A stretch of DNA of 64,000 nt from Chromatiales bacterium (GTDB lineage Bacteria; Pseudomonadota; Gammaproteobacteria; UBA6429), in the NCBI GenBank assembly GCA_027076405.1, contig JALTJN010000196.1, forward strand, positions 62,001 through 126,000, written 5' to 3'. A program made the position numbers and the translations under genes. The notes under the pieces are model-generated. The model worked only from the letters and a program-made list of their open reading frames with translations, did not search any database and was not told the DNA's origin. This document shows, one piece after another, positions 17,320 through 26,140 of this stretch (position 1 is its first letter; each line of letters starts with the position of its first letter).

Positions 17320-19005
17320 CTACGTTGTCGTATCAGGTGCGTATTTATTCAGAATATCGGTGAGGCTTTTGGGTAGGAAGCCTTTAAAATCAAAACCGGC
17401 ATTGAGAATTGAATCAATGGTCTTAGGATTCGTTCCTGCGTAGAGTTTTTTGTAGGCTGCTTCATCGTGCTGAGTAACAAACCATTCTTCAAACCCGCAT
17501 TGCGCCATCAATAATTTGATCCCAGCCTTGGTATGTTTTGAAAGAAAGGCTTCGTTAATAATAAAGTGTTCTTTTAAATCAATATCCAGGCATTCTAAAA
17601 TAGCCACATCACCGCCTAGATTTTGGTCTTCAACGCAATGCAGTTGAGTAAGATACTCGATAGCACTGTCGAGTTTTTCATCATCCAGTGGGAACAGGGC
17701 TTTGATGTTCTTATAATCATCATGGCACGATAGTGTGATACCGAGAATGTCCTTTAGCGCATCATTACTGATATTAAGTTCAGAAAACAAGGCAAGTAGC
17801 GAGTGGATTTTCACCATTGTTGGTGACGATGTGACATGCTCTTTGGCGATATTAAGCAGTTCATGTTTGACAAACTCAACGACTTTAGGGGGTGTACCGG
17901 CGGTTGTTGCATCAATAACCTTTTTTGTGGCGCTGCTTTTGGTTTTTTTGCTCTTTGCTGCTGTTTTTGGTTTGGTGCTGGTTTTAGATAACGTGCCCTG
18001 GTAGGCATCACGCATCGTGTTGTAGCATTTAAGGTTGCGGCAAACATCTTGTCCAATAATAACCCCTTCTTCACCGGACTTGGTGGACATAATGGCGCAA
18101 AAATCTTTACAGTCGCCGCGACAGGCTTGCAGTTGTTTTTTGCCAATACCTGCTTCGCCGGTCGCCATAAGGTTGACGTACTTTTTAGGGTCGGATTCTG
18201 AGTCAAGATAAACTCGCGGGTAGTCTTGTTCAGCATTGGTTTTCAAAATTGCGATTTGAGCTTGACGTTTTTCCTGGAAACAATCGGGGTTGCCACACTT
18301 GCCACCACCAATATTGGTTTCAAACAGATCAGATTGAGGAGTGGAGTTATGCACACAAGCATTACAGTCTGTTGTATCAAAAATAGCACTTTCCAGGGAA
18401 AGGGCGCGTTGACTGAGCATGTTTTGTAAATCGGCAACACTGATATTATCACTGATAATTCGGGCAAGGGCTTTAATTTGTGTTTTGTCCGGCACAATAC
18501 TGAGCGATTCTGCGTGTCCGATTTTAATCTGCTTGGCTTCCAGAGCAAGCAGAACGTCATTGCAACAATGAAGCAACAAAAGACGCTTATTAAGCTTTGA
18601 AATTGACCAATCCAGATCAATCGCGGCTTGTTCTTTATCGCCATCACAGGCATCTAATACGGCACGGGCGGAGTAGGCTTCGGCGGCAGCACTGGTGGAG
18701 ACGCGGCTATTGTTTTCTTCGTTAGCAATGGCGTGTGCTTCGACATCAGATAACTGTTTAATAATAACAGGTACATCAATCGAAAGTTCACTGGCAACGC
18801 GCCAACGGCGTTCACCGGCGACAAGATGATATTTATTATCTAACTCAGGGTGAGGTCTGACGACAATACTTTGAATAATGCCGTGTTTTTGTGCCGATGA
18901 TTTAAGTTTTTGCATATCCGCATCGAGAAATACTTTACGCGGATTAAAGCCTTCGATAGTGATAATATCAGCAGGACTCATAGTGGTAAGTTGTTCTTGT
19001 AGCAT
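17320..19005 (-). CDS. PRTRC system ParB-family protein
   Basis: 561 residues. The N-terminal ParB domain includes GFNPRKVF, IIQSIVVRPH and VAGERRWRVA (about 18-75), then a helical DNA-binding segment. A Cys-rich middle region (about 215-330: CNACVHN, CGNPDCFQ, CRGDCKDFC) looks metal-binding. A Lys-rich linker follows, then a long C-terminal domain. It is much longer than partition ParB proteins, as in PRTRC cassettes. No ParA-type ATPase lies beside it. The start is supported by GGAGCAAGCACT before ATG. Confidence 0.88.
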   Translation of the reverse strand: MLQEQLTTMSPADIITIEGFNPRKVFLDADMQKLKSSAQKHGIIQSIVVRPHPELDNKYHLVAGERRWRVASELSIDVPVIIKQLSDVEAHAIANEENNSRVSTSAAAEAYSARAVLDACDGDKEQAAIDLDWSISKLNKRLLLLHCCNDVLLALEAKQIKIGHAESLSIVPDKTQIKALARIISDNISVADLQNMLSQRALSLESAIFDTTDCNACVHNSTPQSDLFETNIGGGKCGNPDCFQEKRQAQIAILKTNAEQDYPRVYLDSESDPKKYVNLMATGEAGIGKKQLQACRGDCKDFCAIMSTKSGEEGVIIGQDVCRNLKCYNTMRDAYQGTLSKTSTKPKTAAKSKKTKSSATKKVIDATTAGTPPKVVEFVKHELLNIAKEHVTSSPTMVKIHSLLALFSELNISNDALKDILGITLSCHDDYKNIKALFPLDDEKLDSAIEYLTQLHCVEDQNLGGDVAILECLDIDLKEHFIINEAFLSKHTKAGIKLLMAQCGFEEWFVTQHDEAAYKKLYAGTNPKTIDSILNAGFDFKGFLPKSLTDILNKYAPDTTT

Positions 19006-19047
19006 AGTGCTTGCTCCATATTTGTTTATCGTTAATAGATAAGCACT

Positions 19048-19075
19048 ATGCTACTAAGCACGGAAGTTCCCGCAC
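19048..19075 (-). promoter_or_regulatory. GTGCGGGA-family promoter, PRTRC ParB
   Basis: GCGGGA, 14 bases, TAGCAT. Confidence 0.6.
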
Positions 19076-19091
19076 TTAAAAATAGAATACT

Positions 19092-19421
19092 TTAGAGCAA
19101 TGTTAAAAACCTGACAAGTAATGCATTTTGGCGAGGTTTAATAGGGCTATTTTTGGTTATATTAAGATCATGGTATGAATAAGAATCAAAGCGAGGGTGT
19201 TGTGTTCGGGTAAAAAAAGGATCATTTTTACGGATTTTAAAGTATTCGGATGAATCATTGTCGTAAATGACAGAAACAGCAATAAAATCAGAATTTTTTA
19301 TTTGATTAGCCGTGATAGCGCTTACGTTCTTATCCAGCATTAGTGTATTCGCGTCAATATCATGGTTGTGGGCAAAAGCAAATTGTGAAAATAACGAAAT
19401 AAGTAGTAGTAAGGTACGCAT
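19092..19421 (-). CDS. Small exported protein, unknown
   Basis: 109 residues beginning MRTLLLLISLFSQFAFAHNH, a clear signal peptide with likely cleavage after AFA. The mature part is His/Asp/Tyr-rich at first, with no family recognised. Last gene of the dnaN unit, 12 bases after the 200-aa protein. Confidence 0.65.
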   Translation of the reverse strand: MRTLLLLISLFSQFAFAHNHDIDANTLMLDKNVSAITANQIKNSDFIAVSVIYDNDSSEYFKIRKNDPFFTRTQHPRFDSYSYHDLNITKNSPIKPRQNALLVRFLTLL

Positions 19422-19433
19422 AACTATCTCCGG

Positions 19434-20036
19434 TTAAGGGTTAGTGGGGTGATTAATTTCACATAAAAGATGGACTATTTTGTTAAACATTAACACGCTA
19501 AACGTATGTGTCACGGAATTGCCATCAGCCGCAATAGATTGTGTGTTAGCCAGCTCAAATGCAGTTTTAAGGGACAGGTGATCGCCGGTATAAACAGCGC
19601 TTGCCAGATTAAAAATAGCCATATCCAGGGCGGTAATATGAAGTCCCTGCTGGTCGCGCTGAGAGATATCCGTGATAATTGGGACGATGGCGGCAGCACC
19701 AATAAAATACCAAAGTTTAGTGTGTTGTGGTTTAAGAAGTTCAAGGGTTAAGTAAATCGCAATATCCGTTTGTTTAATGCGCCAACTATCCGGTTTGTTC
19801 TGAAAAAATTCGTCCATGTGAGCCGAAACAACGTCACTGATCTGAACACGGTAAGAATGTGAAATAAGTGTTTTAAGGGTGTCGAGAAAGAGTTTAAAAG
19901 CCTTTTTATTGCTCATTTTGCGCAACATGACTTTGCCCTGTTTGCGGGTTTCTGAATTAGGCCACATATAGTCAATGAGTCGCTTATTAAGCTCTGTGAG
20001 TTTCAGTTCATGATTTAATTGATGCGCATCCTTCAT
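19434..20036 (-). CDS. Hypothetical protein, 200 aa, coupled to exonuclease
   Basis: No family recognised. Predominantly helical, soluble. Its start overlaps the exonuclease stop (ATGA), so it is probably translated with it and may act in the same DNA transaction, but nothing in the sequence shows how. Confidence 0.65.
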   Translation of the reverse strand: MKDAHQLNHELKLTELNKRLIDYMWPNSETRKQGKVMLRKMSNKKAFKLFLDTLKTLISHSYRVQISDVVSAHMDEFFQNKPDSWRIKQTDIAIYLTLELLKPQHTKLWYFIGAAAIVPIITDISQRDQQGLHITALDMAIFNLASAVYTGDHLSLKTAFELANTQSIAADGNSVTHTFSVLMFNKIVHLLCEINHPTNP

Positions 20037-20806
20037 GGACGGGAGCCTTCGTAGGACAAATTTTTAAGATTGATACCTAAATCAATATCGGTTTTTATTT
20101 TTGCTAACTGGTAGGCGAGTTTAATGGTTTGAGTGTTTTTACGGATATTTTTACCAACAACCCCTTTAATGTAAGCCATATTTTCAATAATAGAATCGAT
20201 GCCACCATGGGTTTTAATTAATTTGATGGCCGTTTTATCGCCAATACTGGGTACACCGGGAATGTTATCAGCGCTGTCGCCAACCAATGCCAGGTAGTCA
20301 ATAAAAAGTGCCGGCGAGAACCCGTAACGTGATTGCATATAATCAAGATCACGCAACTGACCATTAAAGTGATGTTTAACAGAAGTATTGCCAGTAATAG
20401 CCTGAAAATAATCTTTGTCTGTCGAGCGTATTAAACTTGGGATATTAAGTTGCGATAATTTTCTTGCAAACGTGCCTATAACATCATCTGCTTCCATATT
20501 CTTTACTGAAATGACAAAAAAACCTTCCTCTGTAAGCGCCAGTGAAGCTTTTTCGCTGACGATTTTAAACGAAGGGTGTGGAGTAGGGCGATGCCCTTTA
20601 TAATCAGGATAGAGCGCATGACGCCAGGTTAAACCGCCGTAATCATTAACAATAGCAACATGGGTAGGGCTGTCTTCCTTGACTGCGCGCATGACAGACG
20701 AAACGCAATGTTGTGTGATCAGTTCAACATCAGCCGTTTTATTATTGCGCAGTGACGCCTCAAAGATAGTCCGAAAGATATTGGTGCCATCACAGAGAAG
20801 GATCAT
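20033..20806 (-). CDS. 5'-3' exonuclease / flap endonuclease (Pol I N-domain-like)
   Basis: 257 residues, the size of free-standing phage-type FENs. Metal-binding acidic clusters are visible: LLCDGTN at the start, NMEADDVIG near 103-111, STDKDYFQ, and GDSADNIPGVPSIGDKTA near 190 (helix-hairpin-helix follows). It would remove RNA primers and 5' flaps, acting with the clamp encoded two bases upstream and perhaps the ligase at 57.5 kb. Confidence 0.9.
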   Translation of the reverse strand: MILLCDGTNIFRTIFEASLRNNKTADVELITQHCVSSVMRAVKEDSPTHVAIVNDYGGLTWRHALYPDYKGHRPTPHPSFKIVSEKASLALTEEGFFVISVKNMEADDVIGTFARKLSQLNIPSLIRSTDKDYFQAITGNTSVKHHFNGQLRDLDYMQSRYGFSPALFIDYLALVGDSADNIPGVPSIGDKTAIKLIKTHGGIDSIIENMAYIKGVVGKNIRKNTQTIKLAYQLAKIKTDIDLGINLKNLSYEGSRP

Positions 20807-20808
20807 AG

Positions 20809-21933
20809 TTACGCACGCATCCCCATAACAACGCAGGTTAATGGGCTTTCGTCAGGTCGTGTAATGATCACAGTAGGTGAATTGGTGTTTGTAGATAAAT
20901 TTACCAAAAATTCATTGCCATTGGTGCTATCAATCGCGTCCTTCAAATAGTCAATACAAAAAGTGGTAACAAAAGAATCTTCTGTTGTTGATACAAGTTC
21001 ACCATCGAGACTTTCTGTGGCGGCTTCCTCACCCGCATTATTGCTCTCAAGTGTCAAAGATTGACCATCAATTTGGAGTGTGACGCCACGTTGCTGGCCA
21101 TTCGTTAAAATAGAGCACCGTGTTAAAGCGCTTTTAAACGTAACAGCATCAAATTTAAGCGTATAGTTATTTTTTGGTATCACCGCTTTATAATTAGGAT
21201 AACTACCATCAATCGTCTTAGTTTGAAATAGGGTGTTATTAATAGCAAAGGCGGCGGTATTTTGAGACAAGCTGACGACGATCTTGTCATTATCCATTCC
21301 TTTCATCGCAAGCAGGGAATGCACAGCGCTGTTAGGTATAATACATCTAACAGGTTCTGAGATTGTATCAGTGGCATCTACGCTATCAATGGCAAGGCGA
21401 TGACCGTCAGTAGCTACAAGAACAAGTTTGCTTTGTTCAAAACTCAATAGAGTGCCATTAAGCACATATCGTGCGTCATTTGTTGCCATAGCATGTGAAA
21501 CGCTTTTAAGAGCAGGGAGTAATGACTTGTAATCAAAGCTCATAACAAATTCATCGGGTGCCGTTGTTTTTGGAAAATCACCGGGTGGAAGGCAATTAAG
21601 TGTAAATCGTGATGTTTTTGTTTTGATGATACAGCGTAGTCCATCAAGGCTTAGTTTAATAGATGTATTATGCCCTGCGGTTTTAGCAATATCGAATAAC
21701 TTTCGCGCCGGTAGTGCGGCAATAAAATCAGCAGATTCAACAGGCTGAATAGTAATTGAAAACGAGTCAGATAAATTGGTAGTCATCAAAACACATTTAT
21801 CGCCCTTACAATCAATCAGCACATGCGAAAGAACAGGGATGCTGGCTGAGGCGCGTTCAGAAGTTTTTAACAAAAGTGTTGAAATTTCTTTAAGTTGTTC
21901 GCTATCAATAATTAAAGTTGTTTTCTGGCTCAT
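20809..21933 (-). CDS. dnaN: DNA polymerase III sliding clamp (beta)
   Basis: About 374 residues, normal for DnaN. Visible marks include FIAALPARKLFDIAK, FTLNCLPPGDFP, LVATDGHRLAI near 175 and the C-terminal CVVMGMRA, matching the usual ...MPMR end. ATG at 21933 follows AGAGG by five bases. The upstream in-frame GTG at 21939 overlaps that ribosome site and is rejected. A plasmid-borne clamp is unusual and implies partial replisome autonomy. Confidence 0.92.
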   Translation of the reverse strand: MSQKTTLIIDSEQLKEISTLLLKTSERASASIPVLSHVLIDCKGDKCVLMTTNLSDSFSITIQPVESADFIAALPARKLFDIAKTAGHNTSIKLSLDGLRCIIKTKTSRFTLNCLPPGDFPKTTAPDEFVMSFDYKSLLPALKSVSHAMATNDARYVLNGTLLSFEQSKLVLVATDGHRLAIDSVDATDTISEPVRCIIPNSAVHSLLAMKGMDNDKIVVSLSQNTAAFAINNTLFQTKTIDGSYPNYKAVIPKNNYTLKFDAVTFKSALTRCSILTNGQQRGVTLQIDGQSLTLESNNAGEEAATESLDGELVSTTEDSFVTTFCIDYLKDAIDSTNGNEFLVNLSTNTNSPTVIITRPDESPLTCVVMGMRA

Positions 21934-21962
21934 AATCACCTCTAGTTAAAAATAATAGCCAG

Positions 21963-21990
21963 ATTATCTCAGTCAGAATTAATCCCGCAC
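21963..21990 (-). promoter_or_regulatory. GTGCGGGA-family promoter, dnaN operon
   Basis: GCGGGA, 14 bases ending TGA, GATAAT (extended -10). Diverges from the HU-side promoter at 22071, with 80 bases between the two octamers. Confidence 0.72.
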
Positions 21991-22070
21991 GCACAAAATA
22001 TAAACAAAACGATTAATAATAAAACGGAAATAAGTCTCCAAAAAGAATGTTAAAAAGCCAATAAAATGAC

Positions 22071-22098
22071 GTGCGGGAAGCATTAGGGCTGATAAAAT
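22071..22098 (+). promoter_or_regulatory. GTGCGGGA-family promoter, leader ORF and HU
   Basis: Plus strand: GTGCGGGA, then TGA TAAAAT with the same 14-base gap. One of only two family members on the plus strand. Confidence 0.7.
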
Positions 22099-22129
22099 AA
22101 GGGTTCTTAGAGCAATAAAGGAGAAAATC

Positions 22130-22207
22130 ATGTCGTTAGAAACGATAGTAAACGACAGTAAATGGCTAAGACCGCGATGCAGTCATGGCTATTTAGTGCC
22201 TGTCTAG
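22130..22207 (+). CDS. Possible 25-residue leader peptide
   Basis: ATG follows AAAGGAG by six bases and lies about 25 bases after the predicted transcription start. The peptide begins MSLETIVNDSKWLRPR and ends at TAG. Downstream is about 320 bases of structured, apparently non-coding leader before HU. It could be a regulatory leader peptide or a remnant of a gene interrupted by the IS605-like right end. Confidence 0.4.
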   Translation: MSLETIVNDSKWLRPRCSHGYLVPV

Positions 22208-22526
22208 CCGTAGCGCACACACACAGTAGGCGCTTACGTTGTTAGTGACCAAATAACAGCGGGGCACCAACAAAGGCGAAGGAAGTGATCAGCCTTTGCT
22301 TCTCGCTTACTGGTAGATGTGTTCATGTAAATAACTGAGATATGGTCAACGCATTGGCTGAATAAGTTCATCCTAATACCGGTAAGCATTTTATTGAAGC
22401 AGGAACCTAAACGGCGTGAGCCGCTTGGAATACTCGTCCTTTAGGGCGGGGAGGATGTCAATAGGGAGACCTTGTTACGTTTTAGTATTAAGATAAATTG
22501 TTCAACATTAACAAAAGGCAAAATAT
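22208..22526 (+). other. Untranslated leader of HU with hairpins
   Basis: No convincing coding frame. Contains AAAGGC...GCCTTT (around 22276-22300) and other short inverted repeats, then a solitary IS605-type end at 22391-22461. May give a structured 5' leader RNA. Confidence 0.4.
22391..22461 (+). mobile_element. Solitary IS605-type right end / omega-RNA 3' end, copy 1
   Basis: A 71-base segment with CGGC-GTGA-GCCG hairpin, then a CGTCC-TTTA-GGGCG stem and GGGGAGGATGTCAA end, the typical 3' end of IS605/IS1341 elements. A near copy is at 32036-32106. No transposase or TnpB frame remains next to it. Confidence 0.65.
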
Positions 22527-22841
22527 ATGGCTGAAAAAAAGAAAGCCCGCACAAAATCAGAAATCATAGGTACGATCGCAGAAAAGACAGAGCTAACAAA
22601 AAAAGAAGTTGTTGCTGTTTTTGAAGAAATGGCCTCGATGATTCAAGAAGACTTAAAGAAAAACGGTCCAGGTGTATTCACTATCCCTGGTCTTGCTAAA
22701 GTAAAGGTTGCCCGTAAGCCAGCGACCAAGGCGAGAAAGGGAACCAATCCTTTTACCGGAGAAGAGATGATGTTCAAGGCGAAACCTGCCCGCAACGTTG
22801 TTAAGCTGACTGCACTGAAATCACTCAAAGACATGGTATGA
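22527..22841 (+). CDS. HU/IHF-family DNA-binding protein
   Basis: 104 residues, slightly longer than HU (90). Motifs: IAEKTELTKKEVVAVFEEM in the helical half, GPGVFTIPGLAKVKV before the arms, and RKGTNPFTGEEMMFKAKPA in the beta-arm region with the variant KPARN in place of the usual Pro-tip. It has a basic N-terminus. Probably compacts or bends plasmid DNA, or helps Rep at the origin. Followed by a strong terminator. Confidence 0.92.
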   Translation: MAEKKKARTKSEIIGTIAEKTELTKKEVVAVFEEMASMIQEDLKKNGPGVFTIPGLAKVKVARKPATKARKGTNPFTGEEMMFKAKPARNVVKLTALKSLKDMV

Positions 22842-22880
22842 GTTTTATGTAGTGTTTCATAATCATAAAGTATTTCAATT

Positions 22881-22906
22881 AAGCCCCTTTATTAGGGGCT
22901 TTTTTG
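22881..22906 (+). terminator. Terminator of HU
   Basis: AAGCCCC-TTTATTA-GGGGCTT followed by a T-run. Confidence 0.88.
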
Positions 22907-22938
22907 GTTCTGGCGCTAATGAAAATTAAGTTTGCCTT

Positions 22939-23415
22939 TTAATACGGGATGCTCCAGCCGGTGTTTTCATCGATATATTCGTCTTCAAACATAGGTATAT
23001 AATAACGATAAATATAACGGCCAACTTCAAAACCAGGGTAAAAACATTTCATGTTCTCAACCCAAGAAGTAAATTCAAGTGAATGCTGGTTAATGGTTTC
23101 AATGGTGCCATGAGGGTCTTTATAAACAAATACAGTGTCACTATGAAGCAACTCTAAGTGTAAAGAAAATTCCAATATGACACTAAAATGATGTCTGCTC
23201 TCTGTCAGCACTTCGCCTGTTTGGTATAGATAAGACGAAAATGTATTGGAGCACTTTTGTAGGGTAGGTTCTCCCATAGTAAAGTAGCGTAGTTGATTAT
23301 CGGATAGTTCAGCACAAACCTTATGGCCTTTTTGTAAAAAAGATGGCGATTTAATAGAAAATATATCTACGTCTGTAACGTTATCAACGATAGAAGTTTT
23401 TATTGATCTAACCAT
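22939..23415 (-). CDS. Hypothetical protein, 158 aa
   Basis: No family recognised. Start chosen at Met 23415, preceded by GGGGGTG eight bases away. The frame stays open 44 codons further upstream to 23547, where the sequence looks non-coding. Soluble, with aromatic-rich C-terminus (YIYRYYIPMFEDEY). Upstream, TTGACG lies 17 bases before TACAAG, a possible ordinary sigma-70 promoter, so it may be outside the GTGCGGGA regulon. Confidence 0.55.
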   Translation of the reverse strand: MVRSIKTSIVDNVTDVDIFSIKSPSFLQKGHKVCAELSDNQLRYFTMGEPTLQKCSNTFSSYLYQTGEVLTESRHHFSVILEFSLHLELLHSDTVFVYKDPHGTIETINQHSLEFTSWVENMKCFYPGFEVGRYIYRYYIPMFEDEYIDENTGWSIPY

Positions 23416-23698
23416 ACAAATCACACCCCCTAAACCAAATTTAACTGTTTTTGTTATTATTGTAGTAATACTTGTAGAGTAGTTGAGTGCATTCGTCAAC
23501 GATTGCAATATACCTTTTTTTTGTGTATGCATTGCGTATTGCAACAAACAGATACAATATAAGTCCTTGTATATATAGGGTTTTTAATAAATTATTGAAA
23601 AGTAGGTAAAAAAAGCTGGGTAGAGGTTTTTATAAACTTAATACTTATGTATTAGTAAACGCAGTATCGTTTTGGAGTGTTGTAGTTGGTAAAAAATA

Positions 23699-23737
23699 AT
23701 AAAAAACGCCCAACCTAAATAAAACAGGTTGGGCGTT
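23699..23737 (-). terminator. Terminator of recA
   Basis: Twelve-base perfect stem AACGCCCAACCT / AGGTTGGGCGTT followed on the minus strand by a T-run. Confidence 0.9.
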
Positions 23738-23746
23738 AATATGAAG

Positions 23747-24784
23747 TTAGCTAGCGAGCTGTTCCGAGTTCAAACCATCCTTATCCTGTAGATTTGCGTC
23801 GCCTAACAAGACAGCCATAATTTTATCATGTAGGGCTGGTGTGTTATTAATGATCTCACAAGTATTTGCTTTACCTTGACCAAGACGTTCACCGTCCATG
23901 CTGTACCAGGCACCTGACTTATCAATAATGCCACTGTCTACTGCCATATCAAGTAACTCGCCAGTACGATTAAAACCAAGGCCGAATAAAATTTCGGTAT
24001 TAATCTGTTTAAAAGGCGGTGCAACTTTATTCTTAACAACCTTAATGCGAGTTTCATTACCAATAACAGCATCACCTTTTTTAATTGAGCCTGTCCGGCG
24101 AATATCGAGACGAACAGTTGAATAAAATTTAAGTGCATTACCGCCAGTCGTGGTCTCCGGGTTACCAAACATAACACCGATTTTCATGCGCAATTGATTG
24201 ATAAAAATAACCATAGTATTTGTTTGCTTAATTGCTGCTGTTAATTTCCTTGTAGCCTGACTGAGCAATCTTGCCTGCAGCCCCATGTGAGAATCGCCCA
24301 TATCGCCTTCAATTTCTGCCTTAGGTGTTAAAGCAGCAACAGAATCAATAACGATAACATCCAGAGCGCCTGAACGAACTAATGACTCTGTGATGTCCAA
24401 TGCTTGCTCGCCGGTATCTGGTTGAGATACCAGAAGATCATCAATATCAACACCAAGGTTTGATGCATAGACAGGATCAAGTGCGTGCTCTGCATCAATA
24501 AACGCACAAGTCCCACCGGCTTTTTGTGCTTCTGCAATAACATGCAATGTTAATGTCGTCTTACCAGACGATTCTGGGCCATAAATCTCAACGACACGAC
24601 CTTTAGGCAGACCACCTACACCAAGCGCTTTATCAAGCTTTAGTGAGCCTGTTGAAATAGTTTCTATATCAAGCGCTGCTTGGTTGTCACCCATTTTCAT
24701 AATTGAACCTGAGCCAAATTGTTTTTCTATTTGACTAAGAGCATTAGCTAGAGCTTTATCTTTATTACCTTTAATTGCATTCAT
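23747..24784 (-). CDS. recA: Recombinase RecA
   Basis: 345 residues from [10 protein letters not shown], normal for RecA. The longer start at 24811 would fall at or before the transcription start. Walker [10 protein letters not shown], the [10 protein letters not shown] and [20 protein letters not shown] regions, the loop around [21 protein letters not shown], and [18 protein letters not shown] are all present. It should promote strand exchange and LexA-type cleavage. No LexA box is obvious. Instead it has a GTGCGGGA promoter and diverges from the sigma gene. Confidence 0.96.
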   Translation of the reverse strand: MNAIKGNKDKALANALSQIEKQFGSGSIMKMGDNQAALDIETISTGSLKLDKALGVGGLPKGRVVEIYGPESSGKTTLTLHVIAEAQKAGGTCAFIDAEHALDPVYASNLGVDIDDLLVSQPDTGEQALDITESLVRSGALDVIVIDSVAALTPKAEIEGDMGDSHMGLQARLLSQATRKLTAAIKQTNTMVIFINQLRMKIGVMFGNPETTTGGNALKFYSTVRLDIRRTGSIKKGDAVIGNETRIKVVKNKVAPPFKQINTEILFGLGFNRTGELLDMAVDSGIIDKSGAWYSMDGERLGQGKANTCEIINNTPALHDKIMAVLLGDANLQDKDGLNSEQLAS

Positions 24785-24815
24785 AATTGTAATCCTAATA
24801 GTTAATATCAAAAAC

Positions 24816-24843
24816 AGATTAACGCCTTCAAAAGATCCCGCAC
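24816..24843 (-). promoter_or_regulatory. GTGCGGGA-family promoter, recA
   Basis: AAGTGCGGGA, 14 bases, TAATCT. Predicted start near 24809 supports the Met at 24784. Confidence 0.65.
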
Positions 24844-24941
24844 TTATTTTTTATTTGGCCTAAAAAAAACCAAATATTAAAAAAAAATAAGAAAAAAACA
24901 TAACTCATTGATTTTATATGATATTTATTTTTAATTATTAA

Positions 24942-24969
24942 GTGCGGGCACAATGCGCTTTGATAAATT
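24942..24969 (+). promoter_or_regulatory. GTGCGGGC promoter of the sigma gene
   Basis: Plus strand AAGTGCGGGC (last base differs), 14 bases ending TGA, TAAATT. An ATG at 24953 lies inside this promoter, so the sigma start must be later (25001). Suggests positive autoregulation if this sigma reads the family. Confidence 0.68.
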
Positions 24970-25000
24970 AGCTATAACTAAAAAAGTGAGTTTTTTATAT

Positions 25001-26140
25001 ATGAACAGTAATACAATAAAAAAAGAAGTGATTAATGATCGTTTAGGTAAATCAGTAGAACGGGCTGATAAACCTTCATCAACAATTGCAAATAATCAAA
25101 AGAAATTAGCAAGAAAGATGGAATCATCACGATTGAAGGTTATGAAGGGCATATCCTGCTCAAAAAAAGCCATGGTCAAAATAAGTCGTGATTTAAAGAA
25201 GCCTAAAAATCGGACAATCTCTGCGCTATCGAAAATAATTAGCGAATTTCGGATAATTGGGTCTTCTTATATGTCTACAGGCAATATGAATATTGAAAAA
25301 TTGTTGCAATACACTGATAAAGTGGCCTCTATGGAAACGCCTTTGTCGGAAGTTGTATTTAATATTGAATATTTAGCAGGTATTGTTGATCGATACTTAA
25401 CATCTTATCCCTCATTTATGGAGGCATATAATGATTACATCAATTTTCGTGCAACTTTGGTATCAGAAAATATAGGGCTAGTAATGTCTGTTGCGCGAAA
25501 ATACAGCGCAAATTTATTGTCCGATGAAGATATTTTTCAAGTTGGTGTGATTGGGTTGATTAAGGCTGTCGATAAATATGATATTTCGACAGATAATGCC
25601 TTTTCAACAGTTGCTACGCTCTGGATAAGACAAGCAATATCAAGAGAAGTAATCAATAATAATTCATTGATAAAACACTCTGAAGATAATTTACGTAGAA
25701 ACGCAAATATTAATAACGCTATTAATGAGTTAGAAGCAAATCAAATTAGTGTTACTGATAGTAATATAGCTAAACATACTGGGCTATCGTCTGAAAAAGT
25801 ATATGAATTACGAAAATCATGTAGTCATAAAAGAGTAATGGAAACAGATCACAATGAGGCGGGGCACAATTATATTGATGCTATTGCAGTGGATCAGCCA
25901 GATGAAGCTGAAATTGACTCTCAAAAAGAACGATTGTTAGAAATGATTAATACATTACCTGCTGATGACGCTCATATTATTATTCGGCACTATGGTCTTG
26001 GTGATGCAGAGCCAATGACGAAAATAGAGTTATCATGTATGTATGATACGACACCCCATAAGATAACCTATATATTAAGTCGTTCTATGGAATCCTTAAG
26101 AGAAAAATACGCAGATGAGTTATATGAATTGCTTAGTTAA
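25001..26140 (+). CDS. Sigma-70-family RNA polymerase sigma factor
   Basis: 379 residues from ATG 25001 (preceded by AAAGTGAG). The basic N-terminal 110 residues match nothing I know. Region 2 is clear: LVSENIGLVMSVARKYS, DEDIFQVGVIGLIKAVDKYD, then FSTVATLWIRQAISREV for promoter melting. Region 3 covers INELEANQISVTDSNIAKHTGLS. Region 4 is INTLPADDAHIIIRHYGLG followed by a divergent HTH (ELSCMYDTTPHKITYILSRS). Closest in style to RpoD/RpoS/RpoH rather than ECF. It overlaps the convergent TraU-like gene by eight bases. The unusual region 4 fits a non-TTGACA -35 element. That it reads GTGCGGGA is inferred. Confidence 0.9.
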   Translation: MNSNTIKKEVINDRLGKSVERADKPSSTIANNQKKLARKMESSRLKVMKGISCSKKAMVKISRDLKKPKNRTISALSKIISEFRIIGSSYMSTGNMNIEKLLQYTDKVASMETPLSEVVFNIEYLAGIVDRYLTSYPSFMEAYNDYINFRATLVSENIGLVMSVARKYSANLLSDEDIFQVGVIGLIKAVDKYDISTDNAFSTVATLWIRQAISREVINNNSLIKHSEDNLRRNANINNAINELEANQISVTDSNIAKHTGLSSEKVYELRKSCSHKRVMETDHNEAGHNYIDAIAVDQPDEAEIDSQKERLLEMINTLPADDAHIIIRHYGLGDAEPMTKIELSCMYDTTPHKITYILSRSMESLREKYADELYELLS

